Made by a program: the position numbers and the translations under genes | In this document: positions 49,381 to 58,793 of the stretch, piece after piece | Layout of the letters: every line of letters starts with the position of its first letter | Position numbering within the stretch: the first letter of the stretch is position 1 | The notes under the pieces: model-generated | What the model saw: the letters and a program-made list of their open reading frames with translations, nothing else | Databases searched by the model: none | What the model was told of the DNA's origin: nothing | Assembly: GCF_000429445.1 (NCBI RefSeq) | Contig: NZ_AUBW01000013.1 | Coordinates: 101,240-165,239 of the forward strand | Length of the DNA: 64,000 bases | Source of the DNA: Algoriphagus terrigena DSM 22685 | Lineage (GTDB): Bacteria > Bacteroidota > Bacteroidia > Cytophagales > Cyclobacteriaceae | Reading direction: 5' to 3'

Positions 49381-50262
49381 TTATTGGGCTACCAGCTTGT
49401 TGAAAATTTCCAATTGTTCCTTCAAGGCTTTCACGCGGTCATCCGGTTTGGTACGTGCTTCCATCAGGATCCAGCCATCGTAATTGATCCCGTTGAACAG
49501 CTTAAAAAGCTCCGGATAGGGATAATCTCCCACATTAAATTCCCTGACGTGTACCGTATCTCCAAACCATTTGCTTAGGGCGTGAAAGTTTTCCTCCAAT
49601 CCCGGAGCAAGTAGATCCTCCGGATTGGAGTTCCAGCAGACCTTGACGTTTGGCTCGGTCACTTGATCAAAGATTGCTTTCATGTTGGGAATATTCTGCG
49701 TCAGATGTCCGTGCACTTCCACCCGGATCAGCTGGCCGTAGTCTTGGGCAAACTTCCCAACCTCATTGAAAGAGGCAGCGATCTGAGCGATCGTTTTCTC
49801 AGCGGGAACCTCTTCTGGAAGGTTATTGGGCTTGACCTTGATCCCGGTCGCTCCGATGTCATGACAGAGCTTGATGTATTCTTTCGTCCCGTCGATGTTT
49901 TCCTTGAGTTTGGCGGGATCCGGGCTGTGATACTCGTAGTTGCTGCCATAACCTAGGCAAGTGACCTTGCTGTCGGCAAAACGCTTCTTCACTTCGGCAC
50001 GTTGGGCAGCCGATAGATCGGTCTCCACGGCATGTGCATGCTGGGTGCGAAGCTCCACCCCGAGCACTCCGGTTTTCTCACAGTTGGCGATCAGTGTCGC
50101 GAGATCCCAGTCTTTGGCCCACTCATAGGTGACCAAACCCAGCTTCATCCCGGATTTCAGCGGGTTGGCAAATGCGGGAATTAAAGGGAGCACAGCCAAG
50201 CCAAATCCGGCTGCAATGCTTCTTTGGATAAAATCCCGTCTTGAAAAGTCCTTGTCCATCAT
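49381..50262 (-). CDS. TAT-exported sugar-phosphate isomerase/epimerase-like TIM barrel protein
   Basis: 293 residues. DFSRRDFIQRSIAAGFGLAVLPLIPAFA is a TAT signal. The xylose-isomerase-like TIM barrel follows (LGLVTYEWAKDWDLATLI, VEVHGHLTQNIPNMKAIFDQ, VCWNSNPEDLL, VREFNVGDYPYPELF, GWILMEART). Metal-ligand residues in EVHGH and WNSN are of the expected kind. It probably isomerises or lyses a keto-sugar made by the adjacent Gfo/Idh/MocA enzyme, 89 bp downstream. Confidence 0.88.
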   Translation of the reverse strand: MMDKDFSRRDFIQRSIAAGFGLAVLPLIPAFANPLKSGMKLGLVTYEWAKDWDLATLIANCEKTGVLGVELRTQHAHAVETDLSAAQRAEVKKRFADSKVTCLGYGSNYEYHSPDPAKLKENIDGTKEYIKLCHDIGATGIKVKPNNLPEEVPAEKTIAQIAASFNEVGKFAQDYGQLIRVEVHGHLTQNIPNMKAIFDQVTEPNVKVCWNSNPEDLLAPGLEENFHALSKWFGDTVHVREFNVGDYPYPELFKLFNGINYDGWILMEARTKPDDRVKALKEQLEIFNKLVAQ

Positions 50263-50448
50263 AGGTTTAATAATAAGGATAAAAACGGACCGGACCCTGA
50301 AAAGCTGTTACAAATTCTCCGCAATCGATTTAGACAAAAAAATAACACTGAGGCTAGTCTGATGTGGATTAGAGAAAGTAAAAGCGGTAAAACTCCCCTA
50401 CCTCTTTAATCAAAAGCTGAAGATCCCAACCCTAAAACCTACTCCTAT

Positions 50449-50979
50449 TCAGGATCTTGACGGGTTTGCAAATTTCGGATTGATCCAACCCATCGGAATG
50501 TCCGCTTCGAAGGTTCCATCCCCGGAATGGATCCGCTTTTCAAGCCTTCCTTCCTGCTTAAATCCCAACGACTCATAGAGCGAAATGGCCTTTCGGTTGC
50601 TTTCACGGGCAATCAGTTCTACACGAAGAATGTCTGGACGATTGGTTTCGACCTCTTCCAAAAACGCTGAAAAAAGAGCCTTTCCGATTCCTTTGCCCAC
50701 ATACTCCGGGTGGACGACGATGGTCAACTCTGAAAAAACATGCGAAAAGACTTTCGGCTCCAAGGGATAGGCATGAATTTCACCGATTATTTTCATGCCT
50801 TCAAAGGCCACCAGACTGAGTCCATCTTCGTGGGATTTTTTCAAAAAATTTCGGACGTATCCACTTGAGATCTCGTCCGACATCCTGGCAAGTCCTCCGG
50901 GAATCGAAGCGGCCATTTGATACAGTTCAAGGATCTCTTGCCAATACTCGGCGCGGCTCGCTCTGATTTTAGCATCCAT
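50449..50979 (-). CDS. GNAT-family N-acetyltransferase
   Basis: 176 residues with a full GNAT fold: ELTIVVHPEYVGKGIGKALFSAFLEEVE (acetyl-CoA-binding motif A) and NRKAISLYESLGFKQEGRLEKRI (motif B). The acceptor is unknown. It stands alone in a 180-bp and 60-bp spaced position. Confidence 0.88.
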   Translation of the reverse strand: MDAKIRASRAEYWQEILELYQMAASIPGGLARMSDEISSGYVRNFLKKSHEDGLSLVAFEGMKIIGEIHAYPLEPKVFSHVFSELTIVVHPEYVGKGIGKALFSAFLEEVETNRPDILRVELIARESNRKAISLYESLGFKQEGRLEKRIHSGDGTFEADIPMGWINPKFANPSRS

Positions 50980-51041
50980 TTCTCTGAATGTTTAAACGCT
51001 CTTTTTAGGGAAATCCATCCAAAATCCTTTTCGGGCACCGA

Positions 51042-51749
51042 TTACTTGTCGCCTCCGCCTCCAGCTCCGATGGGAATCCGGGCATAGACATAAAGACTGG
51101 AATTTTTCAAATCATAAGACTCTGGTTTGTAGACATCTACTACCCCTTGGTAAAAGTTCATTCCAATGCTGGCGCTGACCGGTGCGTCTTTGAGCCTGTA
51201 TCCCAAGCCGCCAACCATTCCAAAGTCCAGCCTGGTGTAATCATCCCGGACGTCTCTCTTATATTCCAGTTCCCCGCCGTAGTCATTCACTTTGAAATAG
51301 TCAAAGGCTTTGGCCCGCATACCCGGCTGGATGCCCCCTTCGACATAGATCTTTCCCAACCGCTGCTGCCACATGATCGGCACGTAGAAGACATTCACCT
51401 TGGTAGTCAGCTCTCCATCCGCATATACATCGTCAAAGTCTGGATCACCTATGGGATAGGTAGGCATGCCGCTCGCTCCGACATTGGACTTGACATGCAC
51501 TCCGGTGGAGATAAATCCAGTGCTGTTTTCCGTCATCTTGATATGAAAGAAAAAGCCCAGATTGAAATTGTTCAGCCCCTTGGCGTCTTCCCTGGCAAAA
51601 TACCAAGTGCGGTTGTAACCGCCGTCAAGACCAAATTCGATCTTTCCAGAGTTAAGCTGATCTCCGAAAATCGCGACAATCAGCAGCTGCGCTTGGGCAG
51701 TGAAAGACAGGAAAAACAAAACAAGGAAAGCCGGTAAGATTTTTTTCAT
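51042..51749 (-). CDS. Outer-membrane beta-barrel-like protein of unknown function
   Basis: 235 residues from the ATG at 51749, with signal peptide (ILPAFLVLFFLSFTAQAQ). Alternating strands with aromatic ends (KIEFGLDGGYNRTWYF, LNNFNLGFFFHIKM, VNVFYVPIMWQQRLGKIYVEGGI, RLDFGMVGGLGYRLKDAPVSASIGMNFYQG) suggest a small 8-stranded barrel. The C-terminus RIPIGAGGGGDK is Gly-rich and does not end in Phe. No closer family is recognised. Confidence 0.7.
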   Translation of the reverse strand: MKKILPAFLVLFFLSFTAQAQLLIVAIFGDQLNSGKIEFGLDGGYNRTWYFAREDAKGLNNFNLGFFFHIKMTENSTGFISTGVHVKSNVGASGMPTYPIGDPDFDDVYADGELTTKVNVFYVPIMWQQRLGKIYVEGGIQPGMRAKAFDYFKVNDYGGELEYKRDVRDDYTRLDFGMVGGLGYRLKDAPVSASIGMNFYQGVVDVYKPESYDLKNSSLYVYARIPIGAGGGGDK

Positions 51750-52147
51750 CGGGATTGAAACCAAAGTAAGGTCCTAAGTTAGCTGAATCCTCAGCCTGGA
51801 CAATCAACTCGACTCAAATTACAGGGGAGCCAAATCGGTCGAACTGCCATGGCCCCGTTCGTGTGCTTCAGGTCTCCGGCTGAAACCTGTCTTTTCGGAA
51901 GTTGACAAGTCGCCTAAAATTTTGAAAAAACACCTTCAAAATCACTCTTCAAATCTATTTTACTCCTATTTACCCACGATAATTAGCTTAACTTGGAGTG
52001 GTGTAAGTCCCAAAAGATTACCATGATATTTGGCAGATCCATGTAAATCTATTTCGACTCAGGAAAAGACCATCCAGCATTTATCGTAGGATAGATAGCC
52101 CCCACAAAAAATCAGCGATCTGAAATCCCAAACATGGGAACCAACCT
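51750..52147. other. Intergenic region between divergent genes
   Basis: About 400 bp between the beta-barrel gene (minus) and the AsmA-like gene (plus). It contains an imperfect hairpin (CAGGT...ACCTG near 51870) but no convincing open frame, RNA gene or consensus Bacteroidota promoter that I can support. Confidence 0.3.
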
Positions 52148-53989
52148 ATGAATTCAGCCTCGAGTGCCCCGAAAAAGAAGTGGTCGACTGCCAAGAAAAT
52201 TCTGGCTGCCGTAGGCATAATCATCGTTGTCGCAGGGACGCTTATCTATTTCAATTTCAATAAAATTCTCTCCACAGCGCTAAGCAAGTCATTCGAATCG
52301 AGTCTCATGTCTGAGGTCTACGAATTGAAATTTGAGAACCTGAGGCTAAATCCGCTTCAGGGCAGCATCAGTGTGTACAATGTATCATTTGAACCCCGTG
52401 CAACTTCAGACTATCCCTACATCAACAGCTTTATCCGGATGCGTACCGAAAGTCTCGTCTTGGAACACGTGGATATACGACGGCTGCTGGAGTTTCATGA
52501 ACTCGTTTTGGACAAAATCTCGATCAAAAAGCCCAACCTGGAACTGGACGTCAACGGTTCCAACCCGATCCTGTTTCCCTTCAAACCTTCTAAGTCCTCG
52601 GAGGAAGCTGGCAAAAAGAGATCGCTCGAATCGTATTTCCTCAACGAATTTGAACTGGTAGACGCGTCGTTTCACGTAGTCAACTCGATCAAACAGCGAG
52701 ACTTCACCATCGAAAATTTCAATGTCTCACTCCACGGACTACTCATCGATCAAGAGGAAGGCAAGGACATCTACTCCCTCAAAAACATCGATATTTCCCT
52801 GGAAAAATTCACCGGCAATCTCAACGACGGACCGATGAAGCACGCGAAATTCCGGGATTTCAGGCTGATGTTTGATTCAATCAATGTCCATAAAAACCTG
52901 GACACCCTGATCTTCAAGTTCAGAGACATGCAGACGGGAATTGATTCGCTGGACGTCTATACCAAGGACAGCATGTTTCACCTGCAGATGGACGTCTTTA
53001 CGCTTGGCTACTTAGACCGGTCCATCCTGCTGAAAGGCATGAGTTTCAAACCATTCCGAACCAACGCGGAGATTCAAAAAAATTACCAGCATCAACATGC
53101 CGATTTTTCGGGAACTGTCGCTTCACTTTCCATCCTCGGGATGAATTTTGATTCCCTGATGTATGGAGAAAAGATATTTATCGATGAGGTATTGCTGGAC
53201 AGCGTATCGGCGTCCATCTACAAGGACAACACCAAGCCCAAGGACATGAACAAGTTCCCGGAATACCTTGGGCAGACCGTCGCCAAGATTGAAACTCCCT
53301 TGCTCATCAAATCAGTCAAAGTGACCCATGTCAACCTGATCAACGAGGAAAGGAAGCCGGACGGCACGACCGCAAAAGTCCACATCAACAACGGAACAGT
53401 GGAGGTGAAAAACATCACCAATCTCGCTCCCGAGGAAGAGCTTGAGCTCAGTGCCACCGCCTATCTTGCAGGAAAAGTCGAAACGATCCTGAACCTGAAA
53501 TTCAGCTACAGCAAACCCCAGTTTTCCTTTCATGGGCGGCTGTCACCCTTCGAGCTATCCCACCTCAACCCCATCATCAAGGCGTATACTCCTGCGGAAA
53601 TCAAAAGCGGCGTAGCCGATGAGATCAACTTCACAGGAATTGCTACCCGTACCGCGGCGACCGGGACAATGAAATTTCTCTACCACGATCTCGCCATAGA
53701 TCTCCAACTCAAGGAGCAGGCCAAATGGAAAAGCTCGGTCGTGACATTCGGAGCCAACACCGCCCTGATATCCAAAAACCCTATTTCAGAGACGGCTCCC
53801 GAAAGAACGGTAGCGTTCACTGCAGAAAGAGACATGAACAAAGGCTTCGTCAATCTGATAATCAAATCAGCCCTCGACGGCATGAAAGAGACGATGATCA
53901 TGTCCAAAAACAACCGTCGGGAGTTTAACCACCTCAAAAAAGAAGTGAAAAGGGAAGCGCGAAAAGAAGCGAAAAAGGAAAAGAACTGA
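52148..53989 (+). CDS. AsmA/DUF748-like inner-membrane-anchored protein
   Basis: 613 residues: cytoplasmic Lys-rich start (APKKKWSTAKK), one helix (ILAAVGIIIVVAGTLIYF), then a beta-rich periplasmic domain with AsmA-like phrasing (YELKFENLRLNPLQGSISVYNVSF, LVLDKISIKKPNLELDVNGS). The C-terminus is a 25-residue Lys/Arg/Glu-rich helix (KKEVKREARKEAKKEK). Probable role in envelope lipid handling; not provable here. It differs from the 1049-residue AsmA-like protein in length and tail. Confidence 0.75.
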   Translation: MNSASSAPKKKWSTAKKILAAVGIIIVVAGTLIYFNFNKILSTALSKSFESSLMSEVYELKFENLRLNPLQGSISVYNVSFEPRATSDYPYINSFIRMRTESLVLEHVDIRRLLEFHELVLDKISIKKPNLELDVNGSNPILFPFKPSKSSEEAGKKRSLESYFLNEFELVDASFHVVNSIKQRDFTIENFNVSLHGLLIDQEEGKDIYSLKNIDISLEKFTGNLNDGPMKHAKFRDFRLMFDSINVHKNLDTLIFKFRDMQTGIDSLDVYTKDSMFHLQMDVFTLGYLDRSILLKGMSFKPFRTNAEIQKNYQHQHADFSGTVASLSILGMNFDSLMYGEKIFIDEVLLDSVSASIYKDNTKPKDMNKFPEYLGQTVAKIETPLLIKSVKVTHVNLINEERKPDGTTAKVHINNGTVEVKNITNLAPEEELELSATAYLAGKVETILNLKFSYSKPQFSFHGRLSPFELSHLNPIIKAYTPAEIKSGVADEINFTGIATRTAATGTMKFLYHDLAIDLQLKEQAKWKSSVVTFGANTALISKNPISETAPERTVAFTAERDMNKGFVNLIIKSALDGMKETMIMSKNNRREFNHLKKEVKREARKEAKKEKN

Positions 53990-54435
53990 CAAGGTGCCGA
54001 AAAGTCGGGCTGTGAGGCTGCTTTGGAAAAATTAGCAAGACCACGCTATCGATTGCGGAGCGAATAGATGCACTCATCAATTCTAACTATTACGTACTTC
54101 TAAGGCATTTTTCCAGAACATTATTCTGTCTGGACTTTTTTTACTACCTTTGGACAGAAACAAAATTCACTGAAGCCGGTTCTTATCTGAATGATTTTTT
54201 GACCTGATCCAATCCTGAACCGTAAGTAACAGTGAAGTCAGATTTTCACTTCGAATAACGAATCGAATCTGCCTAACTTTCACCCAGAATCAGAACCCAA
54301 AGATTGGACTTCAGTACCAATCATCCAGGCGGAAGTAGCCGACGCCCGGAAGCCCAGCTCAATTGGCTATCGGATTAGAAATGCCCGATTGAGCGTTTAA
54401 TTCTTGAATTACCAAACAACAAAAACGAACAAAAG
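53990..54435 (+). other. Long leader region with promoter-like element and hairpin
   Basis: 446 bp without a gene. It holds a TAnnTTTG-like element at 54145-54152 and, just before the next gene, an 11-bp-stem hairpin (54357-54394, loop about 15 nt). If transcription starts near 54160 the leader is about 275 nt, long for this kind of genome. No tRNA or known riboswitch was recognised. Confidence 0.4.
54145..54152 (+). promoter_or_regulatory. Bacteroidota -7-like element TACCTTTG
   Basis: Matches the TAnnTTTG consensus of the Bacteroidota housekeeping sigma factor. No clear TTTG -33 element is seen about 20 bp upstream, so this is only a candidate. It would drive the phosphohexomutase-like gene. 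Confidence 0.35.
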
Positions 54436-55500
54436 ATGACTAGCAGTGCCGTGAACGAACAAATTCAAGAGCAAATCCCAAGCAACACCGAGAGACTGAA
54501 AGTATTAGTCACTTCAGATCAGCCTAGGGCCGAGCTGGAAGCCAAGCTTGCAAACCTTGAAGTGGACGTGATCTGGCAAAAAATCGCCCAACCGCTCAGC
54601 GGCTTGGAAGACACCTTCACTTTCCGTCATCTCAAGCCCGTCTTTGACGAAGCTGACAAAGCCGGCGTTGACCTCGTGATAGCCGTAGACTCCACATTGG
54701 ACAAGTTTACCCTGGGTGTCAGAAAACTGATGACCGGCAACTTCATCCTGCTCAACATCCATCATACCTCCCTGATCCTTGCCAAGCTGTTGCTGGAAAA
54801 CCACGGATCACTCAGTGCCAAAAAGTCCATCTTCATCACCGATCTCTTGGAGAAGCTTTTTGCAAAACAAGAAGCTCCGATCACCACGATTGCGACCCTC
54901 CCGTCTCCTTTGATGGAGCAGGAGTCATTCCAGGAGTCGGACACCTCCGAAACCTTGTTTATCTCAGAAAATCAGGAGATTATCCTCAAAGGACAAAACG
55001 ATAGCTTGGGCTACTTGCTTTCGCGCCTTGTTCAAGCTGCCAAAAAAGCGAAGATGGAAAACAAGACGCTTTTTGACAGCCTGATCACTATCTATAACGA
55101 CTTTGGTTTTCAGCGCGAGAAAAACCTGGCGGTTTCCATCGAGGAGCCTTCCCAGAAAGTGTTTTTCAAGAAGATCATCGCCCGTCTGAAAAAGAAGCCG
55201 CCTTTGACTCTGGGCATGACTGAGATCATCAGCATTGAAGACCTTAGCAACGGCACCATGAAAAATCTGCTCAGCGGACGGATCGTTTCCTCACAGTCTC
55301 CTTCGGCCAACGCCCTGCAGATTCAGTTGGGCAACAACTCCAAGATCTTGATCTTCCCGACCGAGCAAAAGATCAATTTCTTTTTTACCTCGCAGGGTAA
55401 ACTGATCAAAAAGGATGACTTCAACACTCTCAACACGCAATTTGATCAGCGTGTGATCAAGCTGCTCTCCGAAATCAACCGATTGGGACTGGAGAATTGA
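54436..55500 (+). CDS. Degenerate phosphohexomutase-like protein (probable pseudoenzyme, domains II-IV)
   Basis: 354 residues. Its order of segments follows phosphoglucomutase/phosphomannomutase domains II to IV. DLVIAVDSTLDKFTLGVRK (79-97) aligns with the Mg-binding DLVIATDPDxDRxGIAVR, but DPDxDR is now DSTLDK. GNFILLNIHHTSLILAKLL follows as in the family. NKTLFDSLITIYNDFGFQRE (209-228) matches the family's KTLxDxLxxIYxxYGYYRE. The phosphate loop RPSGTEPK is reduced to FPTEQKINFFF (307-317). Domain I, with the phosphoserine loop, is absent. The frame is intact over 1065 bp, so this is a maintained protein that should not catalyse mutase chemistry. Confidence 0.7.
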   Translation: MTSSAVNEQIQEQIPSNTERLKVLVTSDQPRAELEAKLANLEVDVIWQKIAQPLSGLEDTFTFRHLKPVFDEADKAGVDLVIAVDSTLDKFTLGVRKLMTGNFILLNIHHTSLILAKLLLENHGSLSAKKSIFITDLLEKLFAKQEAPITTIATLPSPLMEQESFQESDTSETLFISENQEIILKGQNDSLGYLLSRLVQAAKKAKMENKTLFDSLITIYNDFGFQREKNLAVSIEEPSQKVFFKKIIARLKKKPPLTLGMTEIISIEDLSNGTMKNLLSGRIVSSQSPSANALQIQLGNNSKILIFPTEQKINFFFTSQGKLIKKDDFNTLNTQFDQRVIKLLSEINRLGLEN

Positions 55501-55510
55501 TCCAGCACAA

Positions 55511-56065
55511 CTAAGCCGAAGCCGAATCGTTTTGAGCATTCCTCAGGATCGATTTGGCTTCGGCCATAAACTCCGACAACCAAACCTGGTTAAAGGTCTT
55601 CGAAGTCACCCGTGCATAAAACGTGTCGCGGATGATCCTCCAGTACTTCATCGCCACCTCATCGGAAACCCCGAGATACTTCACCCAAATCGGCTGGACA
55701 GCCATTTCGATCATTCGGTTGACTTGGAAATAAGTGTCTTGAAAGAGCTTCGTCTCCCGGTTTTTGACGAGATGAGTCTGAAAGAGGATCGTCTGTTTGT
55801 TGTCAACCAACAAATCCAAGAATCGTCCGCTGATCTCTGGAAGCCCGGTAAATTTGGGGATCAAGGTTTCTTCTTTTTCAACGTGCATCTGCATCAGTTT
55901 TTCCAGATAGATCTCTTTGCTCTTGAAAAAGTGGTAGAAGCCGGATTTGTTCTTTCCCAAAATCCGGGAAAGTCGCTCCACCTGCAGTCCTTCATGACCT
56001 TCCTCGGAAAACAATTCGTAGCCCAAATCCAACCACATCTTCGAACTATCCGCTTTTAAAGCCAT
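55511..56065 (-). CDS. TetR-family transcriptional regulator
   Basis: 184 residues from the ATG at 56065 (the open frame extends to 56110). The N-terminal HTH is typical: GYELFSEEGHEGLQVERLSRILGKNKSGFYHFFKSKEIYLEKL. The C-terminal ligand domain is unspecific. It converges on the phosphohexomutase-like gene (10-bp gap) and lies 78 bp downstream of the first porin gene's end on the same strand. Confidence 0.88.
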   Translation of the reverse strand: MALKADSSKMWLDLGYELFSEEGHEGLQVERLSRILGKNKSGFYHFFKSKEIYLEKLMQMHVEKEETLIPKFTGLPEISGRFLDLLVDNKQTILFQTHLVKNRETKLFQDTYFQVNRMIEMAVQPIWVKYLGVSDEVAMKYWRIIRDTFYARVTSKTFNQVWLSEFMAEAKSILRNAQNDSASA

Positions 56066-56142
56066 AATCAACCCATAGTTTAAATACCACTTTTTCAAAT
56101 TTGAATCCAAAATACGTAATCAAATCACTGCATTCCCCGCGC

Positions 56143-57471
56143 TCAAAGGATGGCCAGCTGGATTCTGGTTTGGAAAAACTGCGTCCCGCCTTTCAGATCA
56201 AACCGGTCCAGCACACCATATCCATACGCAACCTCAAGTCTCAGATATTTGGTCAGGTACCAGTTGACCATCGGGGTAAGTCTCCAAAACTCGCCTCCGT
56301 AGATCGCGCCGCCGTCAAGATCAAGTTTGGAAACCCGAAGGACACCCTCAATCTCTCCCCATCCGCCTTGGAAGATAGATTTTTTCACGGGGACAAAAGA
56401 ATAGACTCCAGACACCGTACTGTAAGGACGGGAAGCTCCTGTGAAGATGTAGCTGATCACGGCATCACCGCCGTGAAAAAGCGCCTTGCCGCCCGCAGTC
56501 ACATCAAACTTATGCCAGTTGTATTCAGACCCGAGCATCAGCTTTCCTTTGGTGTAGTACACCTCTAGACCGACATGGTTGGAGAATTTACTTTGGAACA
56601 CATCCGTATCTATAAAGTAAGGCGCAGGATTGGCCTCAGGTCGCGATCTGACCCGCATCTCACCTTCATGGACACGGCCATAGCGGTAGCTCATCCCTAG
56701 ATGCAATTGTTTTTTCCCTTCTGGATCAAAGATTGGAAGCCAAGCCACGCGGGCCGCCGTTTGCCAATCATAGGTGGAGAAGCCTTGGTTTTTGGAGAAA
56801 AAATTGTCGTAAATCCCGACATTCCACACGATCTTCTTTTCCGGCCAAAACCCGATCCACTTGATCCCGTCTGCCAGGATCGGAATCACGTCCAAACCCA
56901 TCTGCCGTTCAAGCGTCCATCCTGCGTATCCGTTCATGACTTTGTTTTGAGAAAAGCCTTCTTTCGTTCGCCCTATAAAAATATGTCCTGATATCTCCGG
57001 TACAGCAATGGTCAACCCTGTCTCCCGCATGAGCCATTCCCGGTTGGCGCCGTCATACATCAGCCCAACCTTCCAGGAGATGGTTCGCTTAGTGGTCAGT
57101 TGACCGCTGGCAAAAATCCGGAAATCCCGGACTTTGAACTGATTCTTCAGCTCCACTCCCGCCGAATCCATCTGGCGTCGGGCGTCTTCGTCCTGTGAAA
57201 ATCCAGCATACTCATACAGAAATCCCACCCCGATCCGAAAGCTCGACCAGCGACCGGTGAAGATGTTGATGTTTTTGGGGAATTTCTCTTTCTCCAATGT
57301 ATCTATCGGCTCTAAAAACTCTCCCATCGTGCCATCCGGGATGACGACCGTGGTCGTGTCCTGAGCTTGGGCTGTCCCAATGCAGTAAAAAAAGGCCGCC
57401 AAGACCAATAAGGGGATTGATCTTGACGGCTTTATGACGTTTACAAATGTACTTTGATTGACCAGTTTCAC
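56143..57471 (-). CDS. Porin, OprO/OprP (phosphate-selective) type
   Basis: 442 residues with signal peptide (LLVLAAFFYCIGTAQAQ). Repeating beta-strands FRDFRIFASGQLTTKR-like (VRDFRIFASGQLTTKR), ISWKVGLMYDG, HIFIGRTKEGFS, RVAWLPIFD, KLMLGSEYNWHKF and the ending TQFFQTRIQLAIL fit the OprP/OprO porin family. The name is from fold; the solute is unknown. Followed upstream by a second porin-like gene and the aspartate/asparagine genes on the same strand, so it may let amino acids or dicarboxylates into the periplasm. Confidence 0.75.
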   Translation of the reverse strand: MKLVNQSTFVNVIKPSRSIPLLVLAAFFYCIGTAQAQDTTTVVIPDGTMGEFLEPIDTLEKEKFPKNINIFTGRWSSFRIGVGFLYEYAGFSQDEDARRQMDSAGVELKNQFKVRDFRIFASGQLTTKRTISWKVGLMYDGANREWLMRETGLTIAVPEISGHIFIGRTKEGFSQNKVMNGYAGWTLERQMGLDVIPILADGIKWIGFWPEKKIVWNVGIYDNFFSKNQGFSTYDWQTAARVAWLPIFDPEGKKQLHLGMSYRYGRVHEGEMRVRSRPEANPAPYFIDTDVFQSKFSNHVGLEVYYTKGKLMLGSEYNWHKFDVTAGGKALFHGGDAVISYIFTGASRPYSTVSGVYSFVPVKKSIFQGGWGEIEGVLRVSKLDLDGGAIYGGEFWRLTPMVNWYLTKYLRLEVAYGYGVLDRFDLKGGTQFFQTRIQLAIL

Positions 57472-57526
57472 GCTAATCGGAAATTAAAAGAGGAATTCAT
57501 CCACCGGGCAAAAGACCGTTCAGCGC

Positions 57527-58738
57527 TTAGAAGATGCCAAGCGGTGAAATAAATCCAACTGTGAATCTTCCTGTAGAATAATTGCTTGCGCCAAACCGCT
57601 CCTGCGCATAGTCAGAATAGTCATAGCTTCGACCCACCCAGTTTGCGAAAAACTTCAGGTTCAGGTCATCCCAAGGATACACTTCTACCGCAGGAATGAA
57701 TCCCCAAGCATTGCGGATGTGCTCCTCTCCTGTTGCGTTTTCAGGATCGTTGAAGCTGTTTTTCCAATTAGCGATGTCCAGCATTCCGACGAAAGTCAGG
57801 TGGACTTTAGGACTTACCATGTAGCGAAGATTTACCCAATGACCGATGTACAGCGTGTTGCCGACAGAGTAGTCGTACAGGTCGTTTGGAATGGTTTCGC
57901 TGACGACGCCTGTCCGATCCAGCTCCTCGTCGCTCCATTTGAAGTCATAGATGAACCTGAATTTGTTGAAGTTAAACTCGTTGCCCAAGGCGATGTAGTT
58001 CATGTTGGCACCATTGCCGGTCATGTCCTGAGCCTCGTTGAAAAGGGAATAAGACCAGATGGTTTTGATCTTCCCGTCTAAGAGACTTCCTCTCCAGTTT
58101 GCGACAAAGGCCAAAGGCGCCTTGGATTCTGTGAAATTGGGTTGCTGGCCATACAGCTCTTCAAAGGTCTTGGTTCTGGAATCCAGTACCTGAAACGTCC
58201 ATTGGTTCTTTGTACTTGGCGTGTAGGTAAATCCTACCCCGGTGAGGAAGTTGTCCGCGTACTCCACGATATCAGAATATTCATAGATATCGATCGGATT
58301 CCAGTCAAATTCCCATGCGCCCCAGTCTGCACACATCTTTCCAAGTGAAACGCTCCATTTGTTGGTGAGGTCCACCCGGATGTAAGCCAAATCCACCGAT
58401 CGGCTGATGTTGTCCACGGATTCAGAGGTCTGAGCTCTGGTGTACCGGTCCCGAAAACGGAAGTACACTTTTTCGTGAACTTGTCCACGGATCTCCAATC
58501 GGAATTGCTCATTTCTAAACCGCGATTGCACGTACTCGCCGTCCACAAATTCATTGCGGAATGCAAAGTTCATGTTGGCAATCATGCTGATGTTCTTGAG
58601 CATCCCCTGCTTTTCTTCCGGAATCAGCGTCCTATAGTCAGTGCTGTCTTCCATCTGCCGCTCTGTTTTCTGTGCCCATACCGCCGTAGGAAGCATCATC
58701 AACAGAAGAATCCATTGTGTAATTTTTATTGATTTCAT
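57527..58738 (-). CDS. Porin-like outer-membrane beta-barrel protein
   Basis: 403 residues with signal peptide (ILLLMMLPTAVWAQ). Barrel strands with aromatic girdles (FRLEIRGQVHEKVYFRFRDRY, RSVDLAYIRVDLTNKWSVSLGKM) resemble the OprO/OprP-type porins. C-terminus TVGFISPLGIF ends in Phe as usual for outer-membrane barrels. It lies 55 bp downstream of the aspartase gene, same strand. Confidence 0.75.
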   Translation of the reverse strand: MKSIKITQWILLLMMLPTAVWAQKTERQMEDSTDYRTLIPEEKQGMLKNISMIANMNFAFRNEFVDGEYVQSRFRNEQFRLEIRGQVHEKVYFRFRDRYTRAQTSESVDNISRSVDLAYIRVDLTNKWSVSLGKMCADWGAWEFDWNPIDIYEYSDIVEYADNFLTGVGFTYTPSTKNQWTFQVLDSRTKTFEELYGQQPNFTESKAPLAFVANWRGSLLDGKIKTIWSYSLFNEAQDMTGNGANMNYIALGNEFNFNKFRFIYDFKWSDEELDRTGVVSETIPNDLYDYSVGNTLYIGHWVNLRYMVSPKVHLTFVGMLDIANWKNSFNDPENATGEEHIRNAWGFIPAVEVYPWDDLNLKFFANWVGRSYDYSDYAQERFGASNYSTGRFTVGFISPLGIF

Positions 58739-58793
58739 AGGAGTATCATTTTAAGGTCCGTCTTTTGAAAAACTCAGATGATTAACCGCATTC

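Noticed and set aside
51860..51890. CAGGT/ACCTG hairpin as a terminator of a neighbouring gene
   Set aside because: The flanking genes are divergent, so no transcript should end here, and no T-tract follows on either strand.
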